A stretch of DNA of 64,000 nt, taken from contig CP136064.1 of NCBI GenBank assembly GCA_032622095.1, forward strand, positions 138,959,954 to 139,023,953. Reading direction: 5' to 3'. This stretch comes from Siphonodentalium dalli. Taxonomy: Eukaryota > Mollusca > Scaphopoda > Gadilida > Siphonodentaliidae. Under the pieces are notes generated by a model, which was given only the letters and a program-made list of their open reading frames with translations, was not told the DNA's origin and made no database searches. Positions 11,330-21,361 of this stretch are shown one piece after another (position 1 is the first letter of the stretch; every line of letters begins with the position of its first letter). Position numbers and translations under genes: made by a program.

Positions 11330-11800
11330 TGATAACAGAAGTCCAATGTAGACTACACCAGGCTCATCATACATGTCATAATTCATATGTTACACACGAT
11401 GCACGTCATTGTGATAATATGTTCGGCATAGACTACACCAATAGCATAATAACTGCCACACTTTGTCTGTTACACACGATCATTATCATTACATTTTATA
11501 ACAGCTTCAGTATGAACCACACCAGGCTCACCATACATCATACAATGCACATGCTACACACTGTCAGCCCCAGGGTAATTATATATCATAACAGTTCCAG
11601 CATAAACTATACCAGGGTCATCATACATGCTACACTAGTCACTACATCTGTTTACACACTATCAGATTCAGGGTCATTATATATGACAACAGGATCGGTA
11701 TAGACTACAACAGTCTCATCACACATGTCACAATTCATCTGTTACACACGATTGGGGTCATTATATATAATACGTTCGGTATAGACTATACTAGATATAT
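11330..11800 (+). repeat. ~82-bp degenerate tandem repeat
   Basis: Block GACTACACCAGGCTCATCAT recurs in diverged form at 11351, 11431, 11514, 11604, 11703 and 11784, a spacing of 80-99 bases. The rest of the unit carries TACATGTCACAATTCAT, TGTTACACACGAT and GGTCATTATATATGATAACA. Diverged single units occur at about 8060-8190 and 8850-9090. The 126-codon frame across it is a by-product of the repeat. Confidence 0.75.
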
Positions 11801-12049
11801 AAGGCCAAAATAAATAATATGTGGGTTTCCCCTTTCCCGCCCGCCCCATGTCAAACCGCATACCCACTTTCATTTTATTGGTTTTGAGAACAAAAAAAGT
11901 GTTCCATTTTATCCGACCGTCCAAAATCATAAAATATATCGTACTGTTCCAATTCTATCTCAAAATGAACCCAATAAATTGTAAGGAATATTCTCTTGTG
12001 TGCATTACAGTTTTCTGAATGAACATAGTGTGTATGGAATATTAAACAC
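11801..12049. other. no gene recognised
   Basis: Short spacer before the inverted-arm repeats; nothing recognised. Confidence 0.4.
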
Positions 12050-12529
12050 TAAAGCACTACTTGGGTGATTTGATGGTCGTTATTTTAAAACTATTGTTTC
12101 ACGACCAGGCTGTAACCAATAATAACGGAAATGGCTCCAAAGTGATGGGAAATGACTAATATCAATATTACGAGAGAAAATTACCATATACTCCTTAACA
12201 TTTCTGGGGTAATTTAGAAAGAAGTGAAAAAAAATCTACGTTTGGTTGCCATTTTGGTGGCCATCTTGTGGGGATGGCTGACAAAATTGGTCTCATTATA
12301 TGTACTTATGTATGGCGAACACCAAACAATTAACGACAACACCATATGTCAAATATTTTTTCTGTAATCGGTGTATAACTTGAGATATGGCCATTCGGTC
12401 ACCCCTTTGGCCGCCATCTTGGATTTGACGGCCATTTTGGATTTTTGAAAATAGGTCCATATCATAAATTGATCAGCTATGGTCCTACTATATATATGCA
12501 AAGTCTGATAGTTCTACTCAAAAGTGCAT
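12050..12529 (-). repeat. extra tandem copy of the right-arm repeat
   Basis: This segment runs parallel to the outer part of the right arm (about 12710-13260) in the same order: GGTGATTTGATGGTC, the AAATGACTA...CAATATTACGAGA block, GTGGCCATCTTG, GGTCTCATTATATG, CCATATGTCAAATAT, GGCCGCCATCTTGGATTTG, TAGGTCCATATCA and CTACTCAAAAGTGCATG. The right side therefore has about two units where the left arm pairs with one and a half. An exact AAGATGGCGGCC (YY1-type core) lies on the minus strand near 12409-12420. Confidence 0.75.
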
Positions 12530-13290
12530 GCCTATGGGCCTTACAATGTATGTCGCAAAATTAGCCCAAAAATAGTAAATTTTAACGAAATTCTAGATTT
12601 GTTCAATTATGGCGGCCATTTTGGCAGCAATTTTTGTAAAAGTAGATAAATTTATGAACAACAATGCGATACCGATTTTTCATGTCCAGAAGATAATTAT
12701 TGTATACATTACAGAGTTCTTAGTGCACACAGTGTAGTTGGAATAATACTAACGTACTATGTGGGTGATTTGATGGTCATTTTAAAAAACTGTGTATACA
12801 TGGCCCGGTGGTAACCCAGAATACCCATATGATGGCTCCAAATTGATAGGAAATGACTACTGTCAATATTACGAGAAGAAATTACCACATTACCCGTAAA
12901 ATGTCTGGGATAATTTAGAAAGAAGTGAAGAATTTAAGAAAAATCGAATTTTTTTTTTAATTTTGGCGGCCATTTTGGGATATTTTGGTGGCCATTTTGG
13001 GTGATGGCTAACAAAATTGGTCTCATTATATACGCATATGTACGGCGAAAACCAAACAATTAACTACACCATCATATGTCAAATATGTTTTCTGTATTCG
13101 GTGTATAACTAGACACTGCGAAATGTTTTGACCCCTTTGGCGGCCATCTTGGATTTGGCGGCCATTTTGAATTTTTGAAATTAGGTCCATATCAGAAATT
13201 GATCTATATATGTCCCTAATGATATGTGAGAAGTTTCATGCTTCTACTCAAAAGTGCATGATTTTTTTCTTAACCGCTCTACTATTACTA
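12530..13290 (-). repeat. right arm of large inverted repeat
   Basis: Reverse complement of the left arm at 6938-7725. It ends in CTTAACCGCTCTACTATTA, the mirror of the left arm's start. Several GCCATTTTGG, GGCGGCCATCTTGG and related motifs are spaced along it. No gene is seen. Confidence 0.75.
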
Positions 13291-13503
13291 TCTTTACTTT
13301 TTCAACGCAAGGGCGACAACCCACTTGCCGAAATCGCAGCGCGCGAAAGATGGTTCAAGGTCAATCGCGGATAGACGGGCTCCCTGTCTGATTGTTGGGT
13401 CAACACTAAAATGACGTTAAAACTCACTTAAGTTCACATGTTCTGTACCGGAGATGTACGATTGTGAGTCAACTTACTATGATATGGAGATATGTAATAA
13501 AAA
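13291..13503. other. no gene recognised
   Basis: Short unassigned stretch; it contains GGGCGACAACCC near 13310, which resembles the fold-back family box. Confidence 0.3.
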
Positions 13504-13632
13504 TAGAACCGCATGAGTGTCTGGATTTTGACGAATTACATCACTCGATTTGCGTCCCGCACTCGAGGTATCACTCCGCCAACAAATCTCGTGCGATAAT
13601 TTCGTCAAAATCCAGACACTAATGCGGTTCTA
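13504..13632. repeat. inverted repeat, 32-bp arms
   Basis: Arms 13504-13535 and 13601-13632 match in 31 of 32 positions (TAGAACCGCATGAGTGTCTGG and on). Weaker pairing continues inward (CTCGATTTG against CAAATCTCG), leaving a small centre. It looks like a short fold-back element; no coding frame is present. Confidence 0.75.
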
Positions 13633-14320
13633 TCTATATATCACATTATGACATCATAAAACACAAACAAACATACACATGTTCGCCCTTACACATGCAC
13701 CCTCACCCTAAAGATTGTCCATGTGCCGGCCTGTCCGAATGATAATGGGGATATTTTCAAGCAGAATCGGTCAAAATGCGAAGTATAATTATTATCCGCA
13801 TCTTTGACAACCCAAATCCGGTTTGGAGACATTTGATCGCAGGATCGATCCGCGGATTTCACACCCGAAAGTATGGTGGGTACCCACACTTGGTCGCGGA
13901 TAGTATCTTTGCGAACCACACTGTAGTTAGACTATTGCATAGCTAATTAAAATTTCCATAACATTTATCGGGATGAGAGCAAGCTATGGTGGCTATCCCA
14001 TTAAGGGAACATTCCGCTTTCCGAAATTAGGTTTTGAATAGTGGATATCACCACTCAACTGGGAGATATATCGATTCATCTGAGGGAAGATATGTTCATT
14101 TATCCAAACCGCATGGTCCGGTTTGTCATGCGCGTGCACGGGTGATGAATGTATTTACCGATCCAAAACTGATGTTTGGTTTTATAAAAAGCGAGGTTTC
14201 CAATATAAAATGAACTCTCCGAACTGAAGTCCATGTGTTCAATTGAAGTTGAATAAATTGTGAGAAAGACAAACAATCCTAGTTCATAATGACATTAAGT
14301 ATATAAATATAAATAATAAA
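13633..14320. other. no gene recognised
   Basis: A 76-codon minus-strand frame (13689-13919) is open but has no recognisable domain. I do not call it. Confidence 0.35.
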
Positions 14321-14405
14321 CGGCGGATTCAACAGGGTCATGGTTTCATGCAGTTTGCTGATTTTTGCTCGTGGTCAAAATCCTATGACCCCGTTGAATC
14401 CGCCG
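14321..14405. repeat. inverted repeat, 22-bp arms
   Basis: CGGCGGATTCAACAGGGTCA (14321-14340) pairs with the segment ending TTGAATCCGCCG (14384-14405) with about 2 mismatches in 22, around a loop of about 40 bases. It is GC-rich compared with its flanks, typical of small fold-back elements. Confidence 0.7.
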
Positions 14406-14937
14406 CTCATTTCTTATATGAACCGCAAATCTATTTTACAGAAGTTCTTGGCACCTGGTAACAGTGACATTTGAAATATTGTTCGTGCCACAAAATGAAG
14501 TAAATGAGGTTATAATTTCCAATGGTTCGATGGTTCTTATATAATGTGTCACAATAATCGCTTGTACCAAATTTCACAAAAAGATTTCTGACCTAATTTT
14601 AGAAAATCCATTATGAAATACCAGGTAATATTGGCAAAACGTGCGTTTTTATAAAAATCTGACTTTGAAGTAACCCTAATACAAATCTTTTTTTAATTAT
14701 TTTGCAATATGTAGACACCAGAGCAGAATGAGGAACATAATTTGGTAGCATATACTGTAGAATTATTGTGCTATACATCTACACACATACCAAAGCCGTA
14801 ACTTTCATGTGCCAAATTCAACATAACCTTCACGTTTTTCAGCCAAAATTATGAAAATTGGAAAACAATTGTTGCTTGCCAATACCCCCTCATATTTTAT
14901 TTGAGTAAGAGTTAATATATTGTCCATTGCCCTACAG
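14406..14937. other. probable intron sequence
   Basis: AT-rich, no open frame; it ends in a pyrimidine-rich stretch and CCCTACAG just before the exon at 14938. Intron status is an inference from that acceptor. Confidence 0.4.
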
Positions 14938-15180
14938 AACCAACAACAAATGAGGTAGTGAGGACGACACAGCCAGTCACAGCGACGGAGGCGGAAGAAT
15001 ATGAAGACGACGAGGGGGGGGCTGAGACAATATCAGTGGATGCGGCAAAAGTTGAAGTAGAATCGACAGTGACAGAACAGGAAACTGCAGAGAGTCAGGA
15101 GAAAACGCTACCAACAACGTCTGAGCCTGAGAGCGAACCAGAACCTGAACATTCCTCAATCGAGAAAGGTGACACGAATG
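14938..15180 (+). CDS. candidate internal exon, acidic Thr/Glu-rich protein segment
   Basis: The segment is bounded by an acceptor (TTGCCCTACAG) and a donor (AATG|GTAAGA). It is 243 bases long, open throughout, and phase 1 at both ends, so it could be skipped without a frameshift. The encoded ~80 residues are rich in Thr, Glu, Ser and Val (PTTNEVVRTTQPVTATEAEE at the start; EEYEDDEGG; repeated PESEPEPEH near the end). There is no Cys and no hydrophobic segment. The composition suggests a disordered linker or an acidic extracellular or nuclear region. I cannot name the gene. No neighbouring exon was identified within the window. It is the best candidate for host, not transposon, coding sequence here. 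Confidence 0.5.
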
Positions 15181-15502
15181 GTAAGAGCAGAACGTTCATG
15201 GCGTAATAATTGTAACGTCAGCACTGTGTGATATTGGTGACATAATTATAAGCGCGAACGCAACTACAAAGATCGTGTTCCACCATATACGCTGTATATT
15301 AAATTCCATCCTTCGTTTCGGTGTCACGTCACATTCTCGGTATTAGTATGTCCCGTTCACGGTTTGTATTTTTCAACGCTGCCGAATATCAACACAAACT
15401 GGATAATCATATCGTTATATGTAGAACAATCACAAAGAATGTTTAAAAAATCGCTCAAATTTATGTGCTTTTAAATGGCTACAGCCAAGAATTATTCTAA
15501 AT
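15181..15502. other. probable intron sequence
   Basis: Follows the donor at 15181; no gene seen before the LINE that begins near 15500. Confidence 0.35.
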
Positions 15503-17275
15503 ATGTTGTGTTCACTTTATAGTCTCTTGTTATTCCATGCACTACGTTCAATTGGTATAACAGAAAATTTCACTTTCCTTATTGTTTTGAAGTATTATAT
15601 GGTGAAGAGTGACTGTATTCTTTCCCATTATATTTTTGATAGGAATAATTTCAGAAATAATGTAAAAGTTGCGATAAATTTAATATCTCGGTCAACATTT
15701 ATAGTATCTTATTCACAATTATGTCGTGCAATTTATGAAATAACGAAAAGTTTATTAATGAAATATGGCACCGTTCACCCAAATCCTGGACCAAACGCAC
15801 CCACGCTATCGATTATTATTGTGCCTCAATGTACAAAGTTTATTACCAACTTTATAGTACGAAAGCTTGATACAATTATTCCGAAAGTCAAAATTATGAT
15901 ATACTTGCATTTACCGAGACCTGGCTATCAGATTCAACCTCGGACTCAGATTTGACTATACTGGCTTCAAATACCCTGAAAGCCTTAATCGGCCTACTCT
16001 CGGTGGGTGTATCTCGACCTATGTCCCTGACTCACTTCATTTCAAAAGGCGAAAAAATCTCCAAATACTCGGCTTAGAACATTTATGGCTAGAAATGTTT
16101 ATGCCTACGAACAGCTTCCTATTTGGAACGTTCTATAGACCTCCGAATTCACCCGTGGAACTATGGGAGAAAATATACACATCGCTTCATGGAGCTATTG
16201 ACACAAATGAACAACGAAAAAATCACACAATTATTACCGGAGACTTCAATTGTAACCAACTATGCACCGAACCAAACAAACAAAATACATATGTGGGAAG
16301 TTTGATATGAATCATTTGACAGAACAGCCAACCTACTTCACTGAAAAGTCGCGATCACGTTAGACCTGTTTTGTCCAATAAACCAGATTTTGTTCAGTCA
16401 TGTGGGATTTTAGATCCTTTTTTTTTTTGGGCAGATTAGTTCGATATCACTGCCCAATTGTACTTACTTTGAAAATGTTTAAAATGACATTGAACCGATT
16501 CATTAAAATAAGAATACGGAAATAGAACTAGGCAAGTTTCAGTGCAATGAATGACAAATTGCATAAGTGGCGCTCTGGTAATCACTTGAAATGCGTAAAT
16601 TATACGAACTTCGTGATAACTGAAAAAATAAATTAAGTTATTTTATTCAAAATAAAATTGTTTCAATTATACCAAATTAACCTAAATGGATGTCAAGTCA
16701 CAACTGTCTCCTTACGAGAGAATGAAAGCGATTATATGCCCAAGCAAAAAAAGAATATGACATTCAAATCGTGGGCATAACATAAATTCAAGCGAAATGA
16801 AGTTATGTCATCTATCAGAACTGCCAAGCGACTGGAAGTGGAAAAGAATCAAAATCTCCTCGGAATTCCGTATGGTGGAAAACTCTTAATAGACGAAAGG
16901 CTCCAGACTGTAAACCTAGTCCGGCACTTTATAGTGAGGACAATACCGTATACAGAGATAATAAGTCCAAAGCAGAAGTACTGAATTGTTATTTATGTTC
17001 TATATCGTCCGAATGGAACAAAAACAGATTCACAACTATTATCTAGATCTAAAAATTGTACCTTGAAAAAAATTGAGATCACAACCAAAGATATGTTGGA
17101 ATCCATAGAAAGCGCTAAAGCAACAAAGACCAGTGGCGATGGCGGAATCAGCACCAAACTTCTAAAGAACTGTGCTACCGCCCTAGCAAGTCCAATGTTC
17201 TTATATATTTAGGGAAATCATAGTACGACATCGTATTATCGTCCGATTTCATTGCCAAGCTGCCTCTCAAGTTCA
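15503..17275 (+). mobile_element. decayed LINE (LINE-C): 2A-like N-terminus, endonuclease, start of RT
   Basis: This is the 5' part of a CR1/jockey-like LINE. A 150-codon frame starts near 15503 with hydrophobic stretches and reaches GTVHPNPGP (15767-15793), a degenerate 2A-type peptide. Endonuclease blocks follow in shifting frames: YDILAFTETWLSDS (about 15895), FGTFYRPPNSPVELWEKIY and IITGDFNCNQL (16110-16260), then PTYFTEKSRSRLDLF near 16330. The pre-RT linker WWKTLNRRKAPDCKPS and TSGDGGISTKLLKNCATALA appear near 16870-17200, and RPISLPSCLSS near 17240. The element then stops abruptly at about 17275, where the 3' end of LINE-B lies. Many frameshifts and stops make it dead. Confidence 0.85.
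15740..15793 (+). other. degenerate 2A-type peptide in LINE-C
   Basis: The encoded SLLMKYGTVHPNPGP keeps NPGP but has Thr where active 2A peptides have Asp (GDVExNPGP). 2A peptides make the ribosome skip the Gly-Pro bond; this variant may be weak or inactive. Whether it ever worked is an inference. Confidence 0.65.
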
Positions 17276-18566
17276 GAGTTCAAAAAGCTTTATTTATAAA
17301 GTCGGGCAATTTTAAAATTTACAAACACGAGCATTTATACTCATAAATGACTTGTAAAAAAAAGTATATACACAAACACCATCTTGGATAAAGCATAACC
17401 AATCTGAAATAAAACTAATATTAGTTAAAACAAATACGACATGAATCATGATGATATAAAATGTTCTTTGAATCGAAACAACTCCAAACAGCAGAAGTAA
17501 TAGTTGCTCATCGTATGATGTTTCGGTCAAAGTCCTGAGGACTGGTGACCCCACCTGGATCTAAAAATACGTATAAAACAGATATAGATAGTATGGATGT
17601 TTACACACAGGCACTGAATTTACAGGCAAACTATGATGCTTTATTGATAACACTCAACCCACCCCATGTTATTATAATAGCTTCAAAGTCTTTCTTGACT
17701 TGAAACATATTTTATTTGCATAATATACAAAAGGGATTGGGGCACAAGTTTTTGCAACTTATGACGACCTCTCCTAACGCAATATCGTAACGCACATGTG
17801 ATCGATATGACGGTACAAACGTATTTACAATTTTTTAAGTATAGATCCGCAAATAAAATGAAATAAATATAATCAATTAGGGTCGAAACGCTTAGTCGCT
17901 GTAATATAGTTATTGCTGTGTGATGGAAAATAGTTTCATAATTTTGGTATAAGGTATTCCACACATGATTTCTGAAATATTGCTTATTTTGAGATTTTCT
18001 CAAAGAATACTGAGCGCTCACCTTGGTACAATTGGCACATGAAGAAATAGTGATAGGCGTCTTTATGTAGATTTCCACATGAGAATGCGGGCCTGTCAGC
18101 GATATGATTGTTGAACATGTCACATCTGAGTTAACTGAACAAATTACGAATGCGACAATGAAAACTGTTGTATTCTGCGTCCAGCGTAGAAAAGAAGAGG
18201 GGATGAGCGTGGGATCTATATGGTACAAGTTGGTTTTAAAGGTAGCAAATTGATCAGCATCAGTGATTACTTTGGGAAGCTTATTCCATTCTATTATCAT
18301 CGCTGGAAAAAAATAACTGTTTGAAGTGTTGAAATGGTATGAATAAAATTCATTGGGGCATCTCCAATTACAATCTGCAACCACATATGATCTGGGGGGG
18401 GAGTTTATTGGCTAGATAAGAGGGGGCTAAATTATTGATTATTTTATAGAATGCCTGTAATTTATGTAGTTGGCGTCGTTTATTGAGTGAGGGCCATCCA
18501 ACTTCCTGTAATACCGTGTTTTCCGAAGCAGAGCGAGTGATACCACTGACTCTCCGCGTCGATATG
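17276..18566 (-). mobile_element. LINE-B, 3' part (RT C-terminus and 3' UTR)
   Basis: On the minus strand, coding from 18566 gives RRVSGITRSASENTVLQEVG, then LNKRRQLHKLQAFYKIINNL, APSYLANKLPPQ and, in the frame ending at 17683, FFPAMIIEWNKLPKVITDAD. These are the conserved C-terminal blocks of CR1/jockey-like LINEs. A stop and a frameshift occur near 18380. The 3' UTR runs down to about 17276, where AATAAAGC and TGAACTCTGAACTTGA form a plausible 3' end. The matching upstream half lies at 21543-22813; the two are separated by the insertion at 18574-21542. Confidence 0.85.
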
Positions 18567-18573
18567 AAGCCAG
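18567..18573. repeat. left target-site duplication AAGCCAG
   Basis: AAGCCAG here and at 21543-21549 flank the inserted element. With one copy and the insertion removed, the LINE-B reading runs on from SEKLDWL to the VSGITRS block, apart from a small indel, which supports a simple insertion. Confidence 0.65.
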
Positions 18574-18580
18574 CGAATGC

Positions 18581-18693
18581 CGGCTGATACGGATCCTGGC
18601 TATTACGGACCCTGGCTCATACGGACCCTGGCTGATACGGGCCTCCGGCTGATACGGACCCTGGCTTATACGAACCCTGGCTCATACGGACCT
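18581..18693 (+). repeat. 16-bp minisatellite (left end)
   Basis: Tandem units of CTGGCTCATACGGACC with variants CTGGCTGATACGGGCC and CTGGCTTATACGAACC, about seven units. The same unit occurs inverted at 21362-21542 and direct at 22821-22932. Confidence 0.85.
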
Positions 18694-19021
18694 CATCAAT
18701 TAAAATATACAATTTTATTTTTTATTTTTATTTAAATAAATTAAAATACTGACAACATACATACTGAAATAACAAAAATATGATGATAACAAAAATGGAA
18801 CAACGTTACATTACATCAGACGAACATTATTTACACTGGGGTGTACATTGACAGCTTCTTTCAATAGTTTGCTGCCAGTAATCCTCATTGACGAGTAGAC
18901 AATCTACAAGGACATCAACTTTCCCGTCGTCTCCCCCGTTTTCCTCTTCCATTCAGAAACCATCCTAACACAGAATGGCAGATTTCCCTTTTTCGCCGCA
19001 TGGTTGAGTCGATTTTTACTA
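18694..19021 (-). repeat. family-specific flank of the minisatellite-ended element
   Basis: The sequence after the minisatellite (ATTAAAATATACAATTTTAT, TACATACTGAAATAACAAAA, then TTGCTGCCAGTAATCCTC near 18870) aligns with 22933-23130. A minus-strand frame over 18840-18950 reads DDGKVDVLVDCLLVNEDYWQ; the second copy instead encodes the C-terminus of the two-exon gene from the homologous DNA. Homology fades before LINE-A starts. Confidence 0.6.
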
Positions 19022-21093
19022 ACATGTTTTCATGTACAAAGGGAAAGGCAGTAAACGCGATCCAGATAATTACAGAGGTATCACACTTGTCAGCTGTATT
19101 GGAAAACTATTTACTGCTATTTTAAACAATAGGCTGAATGCAATATCCGATCGTGAAAATATCATTAGCGATTTCCAGGCTGGGTTTCGTCGTAATCACT
19201 CAACCGTGGATAATTTATTTATCTTGCACACACTGATTGACTTGTACTTATCGAGTGGGAGGAAACTATATTGCACTTTTGTTGATTTAAAGAAAGCTTT
19301 TGACACTGTCTGGCGAAACGGTTTATGGCTAAAAATGATTCAAAATAACCTTAATGGCAAAGTGCTAAACGTGATACGAAATATGTATTGCTGCATCAAG
19401 TCATGTGTTGTACAAGGAAATAAGAGATCAGAATTCTTTGCATGTGATTCAGGGGTAAGGCAAGGTGAAAACATTTCACCTTTCTTATTTTCTCTATTTA
19501 TAAATGATATCGAATCGTTTTTTTCTGACTGCGCAATAGAGGAGTTGAAACTTGTGAACTCGACCTTTTTTGATAAATTTGGTTCATACTTAAAAATTAT
19601 GGTACTGTTATACGCAGATGATACTGTAATTTTCTCAGACAGCGCAGAGGGTCTTCAACGCGCTTTGAATGCTTTTAGTGACTACACAGACGCGTGGAAT
19701 TTGAGAGTAAACAAAATTAAAACTAAAGTTATGATATTTTGCCAGAAGAAACCACGCAAATGGCCAGATTTCAAATATGAAGACGTTTACCTTGACGTGG
19801 TTGAAACGTTTTCATATTTGGGAATAACGTTTTTTTATAATGGACGTTTTTGTAAAGCAATTAAGAGGCTGTCGGAGATAGGTACTAAAGCTATGTATGC
19901 GCTGAAATATAAAGTTAGTAATATGGAACTTTCAAAGGGAACGCTCATATATCTATTTAAGTCAATTGTGGAACCAACATGCATGTATGGATGCGAAGTC
20001 TGGGGCTTTGAAAACATGTGTAATCTAGAAAAGATAAGTTCCCACTTTTTAAAATATATTCTGCGTTTGAAAACAAGTAACCCCAACTATATATTATATG
20101 GAGAAACGGGACACATACCAATTGTTATAAAAACCAAAATGCGAATGTTGGCTTACTGGTCAAAACTTATTTCTGATGAAACGTCGGTAGCCAACAAGAT
20201 ATACCAACTCGCACTTGCTGTGGATGGTACCGATATAACTAGGGGTAAGCGACTGCGTTGGGTTTCAGAAATCCAATCAATACTTCAGTTGACAGGATGC
20301 GCCGATCTCTGGCTGCGTCAATCCCCATTGACACTTGCACAGCGCAAGCGAGTTGAGAGAGTTCTTATTGATCAGCACATTCAGAAATGGCGTGGTGACA
20401 TGGGAAAATCATCAAGGGGTGAATTTTATAGTCACATAAGGGATATGCCTAAATTTGACTCCTATATATCTGAAATATCGTTTGGATTGGCTAAATATCT
20501 GTTAAAACTCCGAACAAGCAACCATAACCTACCAATAGAGCGAGGTAGATGGAAGCGTGAGGAGATGAATGATCGAATCTGTAACATATGTGGTAATGGG
20601 GTTGGCAACGAATACCACTTTGTTATTTTCTGCAAGCGTTTACAAGATCTGAGAGAAAAATATCTGCCCACATACTATTGGCAATACCCGAGCCAAGAAA
20701 AGTTTTATAGACTACTGACCATTCAGAATATCAGTGTGTTGAGAAGACTTTGTATATTCATTAAGTTAGGCTTTCGCGTCGTGGATGAAAACATTGATAA
20801 CATGTCTCAAAATTAATAATTTTAGACGTATAAACTTATAACGTAAGAATATTGGCTTTATGATTAGATAAAACTGTTACATATATGATCTTCGTATATG
20901 ACGTTAGATTGATATAATGTATAACCTATGTAAACATGCTAGTGGGAATATACACGTGAAAGTATGTATTTGTTTATTTTTGTTGAGGTGATCCTACAAT
21001 TCACCCTTCCTGTAAATATGTATATATGTCTTTGCTCTAATGTTCTGCATTAACTTGCAGCGAGTTTGACAATAAATATATTCATTCATTCAT
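19022..21093 (+). mobile_element. LINE-A, 5'-truncated insertion
   Basis: The element starts inside the RT domain, has an open C-terminal ORF2 (19032-20816), a 3' UTR of about 260 bases with GACAATAAATATATTC, and a tetranucleotide tail (ATTC)n at 21080-21093. A short tandem-repeat tail in place of poly-A is usual for CR1/L2-like families. It lies inside the minisatellite-ended insertion. Confidence 0.85.
19032..20816 (+). CDS. reverse transcriptase ORF of LINE-A (5' truncated)
   Basis: The 594-codon frame has no internal stop. The RT begins at MYKGKGSKRDPDNYRGITLV; motif A is CTFVDLKKAFD (Asp at about 85), followed by SGVRQGENISP (about 140-150) and motif C LLYADDTVIFS (YADD about 194-197). 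The thumb contains YGETGHIPIVIKTKMRM. The C-terminus has CNICGNGVGNEYHFVIFC (about 517-535), a C-x2-C...H-x4-C zinc-binding-like motif. The endonuclease and ORF1 are missing because of 5' truncation, and TAA precedes the first ATG, so the start is only the first Met. The protein would reverse-transcribe LINE RNA at a nick. The intact catalytic residues indicate a fairly recent copy. It is related to LINE-1 at 4640-6775. Confidence 0.9.
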   Translation: MYKGKGSKRDPDNYRGITLVSCIGKLFTAILNNRLNAISDRENIISDFQAGFRRNHSTVDNLFILHTLIDLYLSSGRKLYCTFVDLKKAFDTVWRNGLWLKMIQNNLNGKVLNVIRNMYCCIKSCVVQGNKRSEFFACDSGVRQGENISPFLFSLFINDIESFFSDCAIEELKLVNSTFFDKFGSYLKIMVLLYADDTVIFSDSAEGLQRALNAFSDYTDAWNLRVNKIKTKVMIFCQKKPRKWPDFKYEDVYLDVVETFSYLGITFFYNGRFCKAIKRLSEIGTKAMYALKYKVSNMELSKGTLIYLFKSIVEPTCMYGCEVWGFENMCNLEKISSHFLKYILRLKTSNPNYILYGETGHIPIVIKTKMRMLAYWSKLISDETSVANKIYQLALAVDGTDITRGKRLRWVSEIQSILQLTGCADLWLRQSPLTLAQRKRVERVLIDQHIQKWRGDMGKSSRGEFYSHIRDMPKFDSYISEISFGLAKYLLKLRTSNHNLPIERGRWKREEMNDRICNICGNGVGNEYHFVIFCKRLQDLREKYLPTYYWQYPSQEKFYRLLTIQNISVLRRLCIFIKLGFRVVDENIDNMSQN

Positions 21094-21361
21094 AACAAAT
21101 CAAACTAAGTGGATTCATCCTGATCACCATTCACTGACCATTCATCACCGCGTGTCTGTTTATACAACGACATAAAGGGATCACACACGCGTGTTTATAC
21201 AACGGTAAAGAGATTAACACGATTCACGAGATAAATGTTTTTTCAAGCCAGAACATCACCGAAATTCTGAATCAATATAGATATATGTGTGAAAAGACAA
21301 TTATAATTATATATTAAATTCATAAATATAAGTTTGAAAAAAATTGCATATTTTAATTGAG
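21094..21361 (-). other. interior of inserted element, no gene
   Basis: AT-rich sequence between the LINE-A tail and the right minisatellite. It contains two similar blocks (GTTTATACAACGACATAAAG at about 21158 and GTTTATACAACGGTAAAG at about 21190). No coding signal. Confidence 0.5.

Noticed and set aside
11323-11703. 126-codon plus-strand frame, His-rich
   Set aside because: It lies entirely in the ~82-bp tandem repeat.
13689-13919. 76-codon minus-strand frame
   Set aside because: No domain, no splice signals that I can support, ordinary length for chance.
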